DNA of 64,000 bases from Alloascoidea africana (taxonomy: Eukaryota > Ascomycota > Alloascoideomycetes > Alloascoideales > Alloascoideaceae), in the NCBI GenBank assembly GCA_030581615.1, contig JAKTTT010000013.1:310001-374000 (forward strand), read 5' to 3'. Shown here in pieces: positions 10,606 through 19,256 of this stretch. The translations under genes were made by a program, and so were the position numbers. Below the pieces are notes generated by a model. The model saw nothing but the letters and a program-made list of their open reading frames with translations. It made no database searches and was not told the origin of the DNA. Every line of letters begins with the position of its first letter. Position 1 is the stretch's first letter.

Positions 10606-11088
10606 TGTATTACGTGATGATAATAGTAATTGTAATAATCGGGTAGATTATGGATAGATATGTGTGATGGCCAGAAAAAGGGAGACCAGCCATCTGCGGA
10701 GGAGTGGCTGGTTGTGAAAGTGCCGGGTAACTACTGGAACATGGTGAGGGAGGGAAAAAGGTTTGGAGGGGTGGTGGGCTAGAAAGAAGTTTCAGTTTTG
10801 GTTATTACTGTCTTTATGCGAAGGTTAGAATCGCTAAGATATACAATCATAATCATGAGAAGGGTTATATCAAAACGCTGTTTAAATAAAAAAGTGCGAA
10901 TGCTGGCTTGTGTCTCAAAAAGCTGGGGGAAAAAAAATAGAGACGTAAAGTTTTAGAGAAGTTCTCCTGATTGTAAATAGAACAAAAATATTGAAAAGTA
11001 AAAGCTCATCCAAAAGCATAAATAAAAATTCATCGTCCAGTCATCCTCAGAATCATCGTTATTTTGTTCATATCCCAAAGGCTCAGAC
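10606..11088. other. Intergenic: DCP2 promoter and F-box gene 3' flank
   Basis: 483 bp between two minus-strand genes. AT-rich towards the F-box gene end. A 92-codon frame at 10953-11231 overlaps the F-box gene end in another frame and is probably not used. No clear control motif. Confidence 0.5.
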
Positions 11089-13959
11089 TCAGGATTTGAA
11101 AACATTGCTGATCTGTAATTGAAATAACAGATACATAACCCAAACCCAAACAAAAAAGCTAGCTGTAACAAACAGCAAATGAATGCAAATGTCCAGTTGA
11201 AACCAGCCCTGTTGAGGGTTGACATTCCCATTGATGTTGTTGTTTATTGCCACAAATCCGTTTCTTCGTCTTATTCTTCGAGGAACTCGCACTATTCCAC
11301 CAACAGTGGTAGTTGCAGACAGACTACCGTTCCCATTGTGAAGTCCAATTTCTTCTCCATCCATGTTTACCACCGAAGCTGTAGGCATGACTGTGGAAGA
11401 CGAGTTATACAAAGTGGAAGAAGAGGAAGGCGCCGCATTCGTAAGCGAATGTTTCCAAATATAAAAGTGGAGATTTTCGTCGAGAACATATGTGAACGCA
11501 CTTGTATTGAAAAGCTTCTCGATAATCCATTCCAAAATGAGGATTGGCCAGGAAGCCAATGTCCAAAAAAGTGCGGTTTCTTCATCTGATACAATGACAC
11601 TTTCGGGGCCTCCTTTTGTTGTTCCCAAGGCCTGATTCGCCTTGCTTATTTGCTTCTGTTTTTCACGTTGGGCATAAATGTCGCCCAAGTTTCTGGGGAT
11701 GCTTAAATCATAAATGCACCAGTTGTTCACTGGAGTTTCCGTATCAATCAGATAAAGCGAGTTCCTTCTTGGAGATCTTTTGTTCTGGTTATTAGAACAC
11801 GGCTTGATAATGAGATATCGCTCATTAGGCGAGATGAATAACTGTGGTTTTGTAAGCGCTGTGGACACAGAAGATCTGGTGCCATTTTCTCCTGTTCCTC
11901 CTCCTCTTCCACGAACATCACCAACAGTATGGCTATCGCTATCGTGCAGGACCAGGTTGAACAGTCGTAGTTTTGTACATCTCCAGTAAACAAGATGCGA
12001 TCGGGGAACGGGGAAGAAAAGTTGGAACTCGCTCAACTCGCGAACCTTACACAGGTTTTGAATTTTTTCAAAATTTAACAACGGTTGTAAATTTCTGAGT
12101 CCCTCATGCTTGCTTACCTGTGAATAGTACTCTCTGTTCAACTTTCCAAGCAGCTCAAATATTGAACAACTATGAAGCTGTTGGTTTTTGTTTAACGCAA
12201 ATATCCAGGTGGAGGTAGCAACAAGTTTACTCTCCCATAGGAGGTCTCTCGTGTCTGGTAACAATTTTGCAGTTCCCAAAAGTTGGCCATTCTCACGGAG
12301 AAGTACAATCATCTCGGAATGGATTCCGATTATAAAGATGTAATCCTTGTTTGCACAAGTGTTCCATCTATCCTCCATATAGTTGATTGCATTGTTGTTG
12401 ATGAGACTGATCCACTCCAGATAATCTCTCGAGCTTCCGCCGCTTCCGTTTGCGTCTGAGCCCGTTTCACTTGCAGTTGGCTCCTCTTGCTGATTATCAT
12501 CATTGTTACTGGTATTCCCAGAGCGAGCGGCCTGTGCGGCTCCAGTAGTGGCGAAACGTTTAAGTTTTGGCCCGGTTTTTCGTCCAGCTGGGGAGTTCAA
12601 GCTGGTTGTTGCCATGCATGCAATGCAAACTATGCTTGAATGGATGTTCAGAGCCATTCGGGTTGTATAGAACACTCCGTCATAAGTGCAGTTTTCGTAG
12701 TCGATGATTGACTCTGGGTATTTTGTGAACTGGCCATTGCTCCAAAATAAAATATCGTCCAGGTTGGAACTCTCGGAATCGCCTTGTTTCGAAACTTCTG
12801 GATTCGATCCAAGGGATGAAGGTGTGGGACGGTAGGGAACGATATGGGAGACCAAATTTACAGTATTGCTTGAAACCTCGACTTTTGTCTTTGGGATTGA
12901 GGTGCTGGTTAGAACAAAAGTATCGTCTTCTTCCTCCTCCTCATGTTCTTCTTTTTGGTCTTGTACCAGGCTTTGGTCTTCTGGGTCATAGTCCCCGGAA
13001 TTCGCTGCGTGGACGCTAGAGAGTAGATTAAGCTTTTGCTTCTCGTTCTTATTGCAGACAGAAAGCACGGCAGCTGTCCTAGTTGATGCATCACCATCAT
13101 CAACAGAAATCCCTCCACATTTAGGGCTCCAACTCTGGATTCGGTCTCGTTGTTGAAACTCGTGAACCATGACAAAAGGTGCCTCTGGGTTGTCTAGATA
13201 GGCCGTGGTAACAAGACACTTGTCGGAAGACACGTTTTCAATGCTACACCAGTCGCTCTCGGCGAACATGAGTTTTGATCGCTCTTCCCTTTTGGGAAAG
13301 CTATTAAAGCTGATTTTGAAAGGAGATTCTTCCGATTCGAGATCTTTAAGAGTATGAAGCTTTATCACCCGGGGTTCCTTATTAAAACTCTTACAAAACT
13401 TGAAATACCTTAGAGCAGCCTTTCTCCACTTGCCCTGCTCCTCCTCGTCACGCTCCATCCGATTCTCCGCTTTGGACTTTCCAGCTTTTGATGAAGAAGC
13501 AAGAGTTTGGCTCTTATGGCCAAAGCTCGAATCCAGCGGTTTCTCGTACAGGAAGCCTCTATGATGGCTTGTTTCAAGAGGAGCGATTAACGGGTTGATT
13601 GCCCTTGCGACATCCCTTATCAAGAGGTCGTTTGCTGGGTCTTTGTAAAAATTGTAGAAGCGTTTACAGCAGCTCACATAGTGTAGGAAATCTGTATAAG
13701 AGCAGTGTTCAATAACACGAAGTAAGAGTTCAGGGGGTAATGTCAAGAGGTTGAGATCTGATTGTTGATGATGACGCAGCTCTGATGGCAAGGATAAAGA
13801 GGATACCGATGATGACGGCAATTTGCCATCAAGACGATTCAGATCTGTATCTTCAGTCTCTTGGCGTCGTTGATAACACTGGGACCACTGAGTCCCAGAG
13901 GAATCTGACAAAGGTGGATCATGGAACAGCTCAAGGCCACAAATACCTGGGTGCTCCAT
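11089..13959 (-). CDS. Large F-box protein with C-terminal hydrophobic segment
   Basis: 956 residues from the ATG at 13959; further upstream the frame has only a TTG. An F-box lies at about residues 73-110 (LPPELLLRVIEHCSYTDFL, then CCKRFYNF), which would bind Skp1 in an SCF ubiquitin ligase. The rest is long and poorly conserved, with a Glu/Asp-rich patch near residue 345 and scattered blocks with beta-propeller-like character (for example KDYIFIIGIHSEMIVLL and WIFALNKNQQL). The last 30 residues hold a strongly hydrophobic stretch (LFVTASFFVWVWVMYLLF), a likely tail anchor. F-box proteins with a membrane anchor are unusual. The substrate is unknown. It may be a distant relative of the F-box gene at 21947-23537. 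It shares a 540 bp divergent promoter with TRS20. Confidence 0.75.
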   Translation of the reverse strand: MEHPGICGLELFHDPPLSDSSGTQWSQCYQRRQETEDTDLNRLDGKLPSSSVSSLSLPSELRHHQQSDLNLLTLPPELLLRVIEHCSYTDFLHYVSCCKRFYNFYKDPANDLLIRDVARAINPLIAPLETSHHRGFLYEKPLDSSFGHKSQTLASSSKAGKSKAENRMERDEEEQGKWRKAALRYFKFCKSFNKEPRVIKLHTLKDLESEESPFKISFNSFPKREERSKLMFAESDWCSIENVSSDKCLVTTAYLDNPEAPFVMVHEFQQRDRIQSWSPKCGGISVDDGDASTRTAAVLSVCNKNEKQKLNLLSSVHAANSGDYDPEDQSLVQDQKEEHEEEEEDDTFVLTSTSIPKTKVEVSSNTVNLVSHIVPYRPTPSSLGSNPEVSKQGDSESSNLDDILFWSNGQFTKYPESIIDYENCTYDGVFYTTRMALNIHSSIVCIACMATTSLNSPAGRKTGPKLKRFATTGAAQAARSGNTSNNDDNQQEEPTASETGSDANGSGGSSRDYLEWISLINNNAINYMEDRWNTCANKDYIFIIGIHSEMIVLLRENGQLLGTAKLLPDTRDLLWESKLVATSTWIFALNKNQQLHSCSIFELLGKLNREYYSQVSKHEGLRNLQPLLNFEKIQNLCKVRELSEFQLFFPVPRSHLVYWRCTKLRLFNLVLHDSDSHTVGDVRGRGGGTGENGTRSSVSTALTKPQLFISPNERYLIIKPCSNNQNKRSPRRNSLYLIDTETPVNNWCIYDLSIPRNLGDIYAQREKQKQISKANQALGTTKGGPESVIVSDEETALFWTLASWPILILEWIIEKLFNTSAFTYVLDENLHFYIWKHSLTNAAPSSSSTLYNSSSTVMPTASVVNMDGEEIGLHNGNGSLSATTTVGGIVRVPRRIRRRNGFVAINNNINGNVNPQQGWFQLDICIHLLFVTASFFVWVWVMYLLFQLQISNVFKS

Positions 13960-14499
13960 ACAGAATAAGATCGACTTGGAATGTAGATACGAAGAAGCAA
14001 TAGGGGAAGGGGGGAGGCGGTACAATAACTTTTATACTCGAATCCAGTTTCCCTTGACTTTTGTAAAACAGAGAGAGAAAGAAAGAAAGAAGAGGAGAGA
14101 TGGATAGGAGGTCGCTGTGTATTATAATTCGGGATCTGGTCTGATCTGGTCCCTGTAACGGAGTTAACTCCTTTATAACATGCTCAGTCCCAAGCCAAGT
14201 GTGGGACGGCGAGTGCTTGCCAACAGGTCCGGTCTGGTCTGGTTCTGGTATTGTTTTGGTCCACGAGCAGCCTCCGGGCTCCAGCGGTGATCCATTCTGC
14301 GGAGGACGGTCTTCACTCGCTCGCCAGTCCACGGCAGATCTCTTTTTCCTGCTTTGGTGCTCATCGCAAGTGTGCGGGTCACGTGCACCGGCTTCTGATA
14401 GTGTGATGCGAAACAACACCCGTGCACCCCGGGCTTCTGGGGCGAGGGCCACCGCCCGCGAACAGAGCATAGGCCACGAGAGCGCGGAGGGAGCCAGGC
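13960..14499. promoter_or_regulatory. Divergent promoter region, F-box gene / TRS20
   Basis: 540 bp between divergent starts. A purine-rich GAAAGAAAGAAAGAAG run lies near 14076-14095. The TRS20-proximal half is GC-rich, with a GTCACGTGCACC E-box-type core near 14377. No TATA box stands out. Confidence 0.45.
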
Positions 14500-15039
14500 A
14501 TGTCGTTCTATTTTGCAATACTGGGCACTCGAGACAACTCGATATACGAGGCAGAGTTTGGGACGTATCGGCTGGGCGGTGATGGCCGATCGAAAGTATG
14601 TGTTTGGTGGTAGCGGTCGACCGGTGTTATCATTGTCATTAACTGGAACCACAGTTTACAAATGAAATGAGAGAATTAAGTCCTTTCATACTGCATTCCG
14701 CGTTGGATATTGTGGAGGATGTTCAATGGACAACAAATACTATGTATCTCAAAGTCGTGGATAGTTTCTATGGCTTTCTGGTGTCTGCTTTTGTCACTCC
14801 TGGAAGTGGGTATTTCTGCCTTTCTCATCTTTGACTTTCCTTAATCTAACAATTGAAAAGACATTAAATTCTTGCTGCTTCATGAAATCAAATCAGAAGA
14901 GCCAATACGGCAGTTCTTCATGGAAGTGAACGACCTGTACGTAAAGACCTTGTTATCGCCTTTTTACGCAGTCAATGACCCCATAACAAGTGAAATCTTT
15001 GATACCAAAGTGAGAACTTTCGCCAAAAAGTACCTGTGA
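14500..15039 (+). CDS. TRS20: TRAPP complex subunit Trs20 (sedlin/TRAPPC2), three exons
   Basis: Exons 14500-14595, 14655-14805 and 14861-15039 encode 141 residues, the usual family length of about 140. Intron 1 (59 nt) starts GTATGT. Intron 2 (55 nt) starts with the weak GTGGGT but has a good AATCTAAC branch site, and the splice restores the conserved [19 protein letters not shown]. Conserved sedlin blocks are [52 protein letters not shown] and [18 protein letters not shown]. Trs20 is a longin-fold subunit of TRAPP complexes, the tethering and GTPase-exchange factors for Ypt1/Ypt31 in ER-Golgi traffic and autophagy. Homology spans the full length, so the model is firm although two of its exons are short. 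Confidence 0.93.
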
Positions 15040-15696
15040 TTTCAAACGTATGCGAAATGGAGGTATGGGAAAGAGTGGGGGGTGCATACCTAGTGGCTGA
15101 GACAAAATAATGATGCATTTCCGCAAATGTTTTTAGTATTCACATAAAGGAACCAAAGATAGATCTAAAGATCAAAGGAAGCAGCAGACCTCGCCTCTAT
15201 GAGCATGTCGGGCTTACATTTCTGGCTGGGCGCATTTGAATACTTTTGGAATAGGATAGATCAATTGCACAATGTAGAACTCGTTTTACAATCCCAGTCA
15301 TAAATGTTCAAGGTTGTTTTTTAAAACAAAGCATTTCCTTTCTCCCAAGTTTTAGAAAAGAGAAAAAAAGCGTGTTAGTATTATTAATAGTAGAATTATA
15401 GTACAGCCCTGAACGATTTTTGAAGAACGAAAAATCAGTACCAAACAGATAACAAATTGGGAAAGCTGCAAAGCTAAGCTCATTCAGATGGTGGTAATAA
15501 ACATGACAAACCAAAACATTACAAAGGTTTTTTGATCTAAAATAAACATAAAAAAAGCGAGTGTGAAAAGAAATAAAGAAAAACAAGAGATAGAAACAGA
15601 AACAGAAAGCCCAAGAGTGAAAAAACTCGATTCAGTCCAGTTAAAAATCATTAAAATGCATCATTCAGTACAAAATAAGGTAATTTGGGATGGATG
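15040..15696. other. Convergent 3' flanks of TRS20 and DSN1
   Basis: 657 AT-rich bases between the convergent 3' ends of TRS20 and DSN1. A weak 92-codon minus-strand frame (15308-15586) rich in Phe, Tyr and Ser has no support. Nothing else seen. Confidence 0.5.
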
Positions 15697-18120
15697 TCAT
15701 ATCTGTGGCTTATCAACTCTTGAAAAAGCGCGTAATAAATCTCTAAGATCATCTTCTGGAGCCTTCAAAGCTTTGGGTTGCTTGCCCGAGGTTGATACAT
15801 CAAAAGAGCTATTGGTAGTTTTCCGATACAGAGCCTGTTTTTCTGAATCCACCCGTTCATGCTCCATGATAGAGCTGATATATCTCATCTTATCCCTTGC
15901 AAAATTGTTTACAACTTTGTCTACTGATCCAATCAAATGTGTGGTATTGGCCAGCCTATCTACCTCAAACTCGACTTGCTTGCCCTTGGACTCGACTGTT
16001 TCTTCTTGGTTTGTCAACTTTTTAATTAGGCTCTGATCCAGAGCTGGTCCATACTTTTCAAGACTTTGAGAACTGCTTTGAGTGGAAGTGGAAGGAGCCT
16101 GTAGTTTTGAAATGTCGATTGCGGAAACCTCTGGGTTTGTGGCCTTTTCACGTAGTTGTGCCAACTGAGACTCCCACAGTTTTTTCTCGCTCTCCAACTG
16201 CTTTAACCGATGCTTGAAAACTCTGATATTCTCCGCATTCTGTAGATTCTGTGAATTTGGCAGCTTTTTGACTTTTTCTTCCAACTCCCGCTCCTCCTCT
16301 TTATCTCTGCCCCACCAGCTTGTCTGGATTCGGCCATCGCTCAAATCCCGTATCAGCTGCTCTTGAATAACTTTCACAATCGTTTGAGCCGAAAACTCAT
16401 AATCATTAGTGCTGCCATTAGCCTGTTGCTGCTGTTTAGTTTTTGCTCTATGCGATCCTTTCTCAGCCTGTTGTTCTTTTGTATATTTTTCCAGTAATCT
16501 TTTCCCAGACCATACCAACAGTTGCTTCATTCTATGGGGTTCAGGTAGATCTTCATCCAGATGTTTGTAAAATTCTTCGGGCTTTATGCTGTCATGAGGA
16601 ACAGCCACAAAGCCATTGCCTATCGAACTTGCGCGTTTCCCTCGGTTACCAAGGCTACTTCTACGACGCCCATTAGCCACCCGCATCTGCTGATTCTTCC
16701 GCTGAATTGGAGTATCAGAAAAGGGAAGCGCCACTTTTACGCCTTCATCTTGTGGTTTGGGCGAATGGATAACGTTTTCGTCAAAAGGAGTTGGTTCCAA
16801 ATCGCTCTCTATATCATGGGGTAAAGGTTGAGCCGATTTCTTGGTTTTTGATTCACTTGTACTTTTCGATTTCCCTTTTGTTCTCGTCGTTGTTGTTTTA
16901 GCTTTAGTTTTGGTTCTTTTTGAATTCTTGGCTTTTGTCGCCAGCGGACTTTCTTCTATTGGGTCAGATTCCAATTCTATGTTAACATGTGATGGTATTG
17001 GTATAGGGGTGGGTAAATCCAGGGAAAACTGTTGTACCGTCTCCTGGGGTTTATCATTTTTCTGTTTCTTTGCAGGCCGACCTCTGCCTTTTGTGGCAAC
17101 TTTTTTTTTCAGCTTTGTCTCTTTAACTATATCTTTGGGTTCATCATCTACATCCTGTTTCGGTTCAGCTTGTCTCGCCGTTGGAGAAGAATTGGGCGGC
17201 GTTGGAGGGGAAGGTGGTATTTTTGAAGTTTGCAGATTCGACAATAGCGTCGAGCCAGTCGACATTTTTACCAAATCTCCATTCTCATTATCATCCTCAT
17301 CTTCGTCTTCGTCTTCATCCTGATCCTCTTGTTGGACATGATTTGCCTTCTGACCTCGACCTCTTGACCGTGTTTTAGTCGTAGCTTGTGTAGTTTTCTT
17401 GCTGGTAACTTCGGGTTTTCCTTTTGTCTTTGCCTTTGGATTTGGCTCTGCTTTCTTAGCCTTTGTAGTTGCTGTTGATCGCGTTCCCTTCCTTGTCGTT
17501 GTTGCTGTGGACTTCTTGGTGGTTGTTACAGGTTTAGCTCTGGCTCGCTTTTTCGGTCGTTCTTCGTCGAGAATTTGATCCAAATCTAGGCCCGTATCTG
17601 GGGCAGGAACAGGATCAGCATCAATGCTTTGATCGTGCTGTGACTGTTCTGATTCAGATTGTTGTTCTTCTATGGGATTTCGCGTTCGTTTCTTTGGTCG
17701 TGATATGGTAGGTTTCTTGACCGTTGCTCGTCGCGTATTTCTCGTGCCATTTACACCTCTAGTCGTTGCTGTTGTCGTTGGCTTACTCCTGGCTTTTATA
17801 GTGGGCCTTGAGGAAGAAGCAACATTGGCATCTAGGATATGTGCACCTCGCTTAAAAATAAAGCCACCATCCTCCTCAAACTGATCGCTATCATCACTGT
17901 CGGATTGATTCAGTATAACAGCAGCAGCATTCTTTGTGATTTTCCTCCGCTTCGCGTTTGTGGCTATCTTGGGCATTGGAGCAATTGCGAGGCCGTTTTC
18001 ATTTTCATTTTCATTTTCATTTTCGTTGTGAGTTGGGGGTTCGTTACTATGCTGGATACGCGCGCTCTTTCTGAGAGTCGTCCTTGTCTTGGTCGTAGGG
18101 GCCCTTTTCGCCCTCGGCAT
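15697..18120 (-). CDS. DSN1: Kinetochore Mis12-complex subunit Dsn1/Mis13
   Basis: 807 residues from the ATG at 18120 (MPRAKRAP...). The frame extends to an ATG at 18345, which would give 882 residues but would start 18 bp after the MED22 stop, so I prefer 18120. The C-terminal 330 residues are Dsn1: the RRRSSLGN and KRASSIGNG pair, matching Aurora B/Ipl1 sites that control CENP-C binding, then PHDSIKPEEFYKHLDEDLP, MKQLLVWSGKRLLEKY and a coiled coil. Dsn1 links the inner kinetochore to Ndc80 within the Mis12 (MIND) complex. The preceding 450 residues or so are a highly basic, low-complexity extension rich in Lys, Thr, Arg and Ala. It has an AT-hook core (GRGRPAKK) near residue 345, an acidic patch, and a NENENENENEN repeat. 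This extension is much longer than in S. cerevisiae. Confidence 0.9.
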   Translation of the reverse strand: MPRAKRAPTTKTRTTLRKSARIQHSNEPPTHNENENENENENGLAIAPMPKIATNAKRRKITKNAAAVILNQSDSDDSDQFEEDGGFIFKRGAHILDANVASSSRPTIKARSKPTTTATTRGVNGTRNTRRATVKKPTISRPKKRTRNPIEEQQSESEQSQHDQSIDADPVPAPDTGLDLDQILDEERPKKRARAKPVTTTKKSTATTTRKGTRSTATTKAKKAEPNPKAKTKGKPEVTSKKTTQATTKTRSRGRGQKANHVQQEDQDEDEDEDEDDNENGDLVKMSTGSTLLSNLQTSKIPPSPPTPPNSSPTARQAEPKQDVDDEPKDIVKETKLKKKVATKGRGRPAKKQKNDKPQETVQQFSLDLPTPIPIPSHVNIELESDPIEESPLATKAKNSKRTKTKAKTTTTRTKGKSKSTSESKTKKSAQPLPHDIESDLEPTPFDENVIHSPKPQDEGVKVALPFSDTPIQRKNQQMRVANGRRRSSLGNRGKRASSIGNGFVAVPHDSIKPEEFYKHLDEDLPEPHRMKQLLVWSGKRLLEKYTKEQQAEKGSHRAKTKQQQQANGSTNDYEFSAQTIVKVIQEQLIRDLSDGRIQTSWWGRDKEEERELEEKVKKLPNSQNLQNAENIRVFKHRLKQLESEKKLWESQLAQLREKATNPEVSAIDISKLQAPSTSTQSSSQSLEKYGPALDQSLIKKLTNQEETVESKGKQVEFEVDRLANTTHLIGSVDKVVNNFARDKMRYISSIMEHERVDSEKQALYRKTTNSSFDVSTSGKQPKALKAPEDDLRDLLRAFSRVDKPQI
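17995..18024. repeat. Hexanucleotide repeat in DSN1
   Basis: Five near-perfect TTTTCA units on the plus strand; on the coding strand they encode an alternating Asn-Glu run near the N-terminus of DSN1. Likely variable in length. Confidence 0.8.
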
Positions 18121-18363
18121 TCTGCTCCGTGTCTCGAGTTCAGAGACCAAAGAACACAGTGTGCGGGACTCGCTTCTTTCTACGGCAGAGACTTGCGGGA
18201 GCACGCGATCACGTCTAGCAAAATCGAAGCGTGTGGTGTTTGGCGAGGTGGAGCCCATTCGTGTGTTGTTATGGAAAAGTGAAGCGGTTTGTGTGGGGTG
18301 GGTGGGTGTACGATAGGTTGCCAGGGCAACATCTTTGGGATTCATCTACAATATCTGCTTTAT

Positions 18364-18947
18364 CTACTCGCTCTTGACCAGAATCCGCTTCAGCTGCTCC
18401 AGATTCTCCTCTATCCGCTGTTCCTCGTCTGGCGAGATGGCCCGCTCGGGGTCCTTGCTGGTGTCGGTCTGGCTCAGCAGCCACGTCTCCTTGAGGCTTC
18501 GCGTCGTCATCAGCAGCTCCTCGATTTGCTTGACCTGTTCAATAGCCCGTTCTGGTGAGTATCAGATGTGTGTGTGGCCTGGCCGTAGTCCCGTAGTCCC
18601 GTAGTCTCTTTATTCAAAAAGAATGCTTACAATCATGTTTGCGTTTACCTCGATTTGGTAAATCTCCGTCGCCAGCTTATCCTGCGACTTGCCCGATACC
18701 TACTCCCTCGTATTCGCAGACAATGTTAGATGGGTCCTGTCGTCACATATATCTTTCGGTATCGTTCACTGCCACATACAGAGGCAAGATCGATGATGGT
18801 GGAGTATCGCGTCACCAGCTGTTCGGTGATGGAATCGACCTTTTCTGCAGCGTTGTCTCCGTGTTAGTGTACGCTAAGCAGAGAACACCATAGCAGAGAC
18901 CTCTCTGAAGGACACATACGCAGTAGAGTGCTCGTCCGCTGCTGCAT
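18364..18947 (-). CDS. MED22: Mediator head subunit Med22 (Srb6), four exons
   Basis: Exons 18947-18920, 18844-18780, 18699-18631 and 18534-18364 encode 110 residues (S. cerevisiae Srb6 has 121). Introns of 75, 80 and 96 nt start GTATGT, GTATGT and GTAAGC; the first two have CACTAAC and ATCTAAC branch sites. The joined product runs MQQRTSTLLQKVDSITEQL, then EIYQIEVNANMIVKQIEELL and TRSLKETWLLSQ, which aligns without gaps to human MED22 (AANIVRAGESL...SDLKQFL) and to yeast Srb6 (LTRSIKEKWLLNQ). Med22 is a core Mediator head subunit bridging activators and RNA polymerase II. The acceptor of intron 3 was chosen at 18535 because it alone keeps the family alignment; the nearby CCAG gives the wrong frame. 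DSN1 follows on the same strand. Confidence 0.88.
18584..18609. repeat. Short tandem repeat in MED22 intron 3
   Basis: Three head-to-tail copies of a 9-base unit CCGTAGTCC inside the third MED22 intron. No function seen. Confidence 0.6.
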
Positions 18948-19256
18948 TTCGCTCCGGAAACGTGGTGATGGCGGCCTTTGGCGGTTTGTGTCTGCTCTTC
19001 TGGAAAGAGTGCGGCTGCTGCTTTCTTTATGACTCAGGCTCAGGTGTCAAACTTCCGGACTCAGCTTCGCGGCTGCGCGCCTTCTCTTTTTGGCCCGCCC
19101 CATTGTCTAAGCGCCTAAAAAAAAAAATTCGAGGACTCTGAAAAGTCAACGCTTTCTTCTACTATCCACCAGTCCAGACCTATAAAGGGTTCTCGTCCAA
19201 CAGATTCTCTTTTTTTTTGCTCTCATTACATCCCCTGTGCCGGTGTTAACAGTGAT
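18948..19256. promoter_or_regulatory. Divergent promoter, MED22 / DAHP-synthase-like gene
   Basis: 309 bp between the two start codons. It holds the Gcn4-type TGACTCA at 19030-19036, a poly-A run near 19118 and a TATAAAGG-like sequence near 19181 on the plus strand. Confidence 0.55.
19030..19036. promoter_or_regulatory. Gcn4/CpcA-type site TGACTCA
   Basis: A perfect TGACTCA palindrome, 221 bp before the DAHP-synthase-like ATG and 83 bp before the MED22 ATG. Gcn4 activates amino-acid biosynthetic genes, so the DAHP-like gene is the likelier target. Inference from motif and distance only. Confidence 0.55.

Noticed and set aside
10953-11231. 92-codon hydrophobic minus-strand frame at the F-box gene end
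   Set aside because: Alternative frame of the same DNA; the long F-box frame already covers its start and no splice to it is evident.
18121-18345. Upstream DSN1 start adding 75 residues
   Set aside because: Not excluded, but it would begin 18 bp after the MED22 stop and the extra residues look unconserved.
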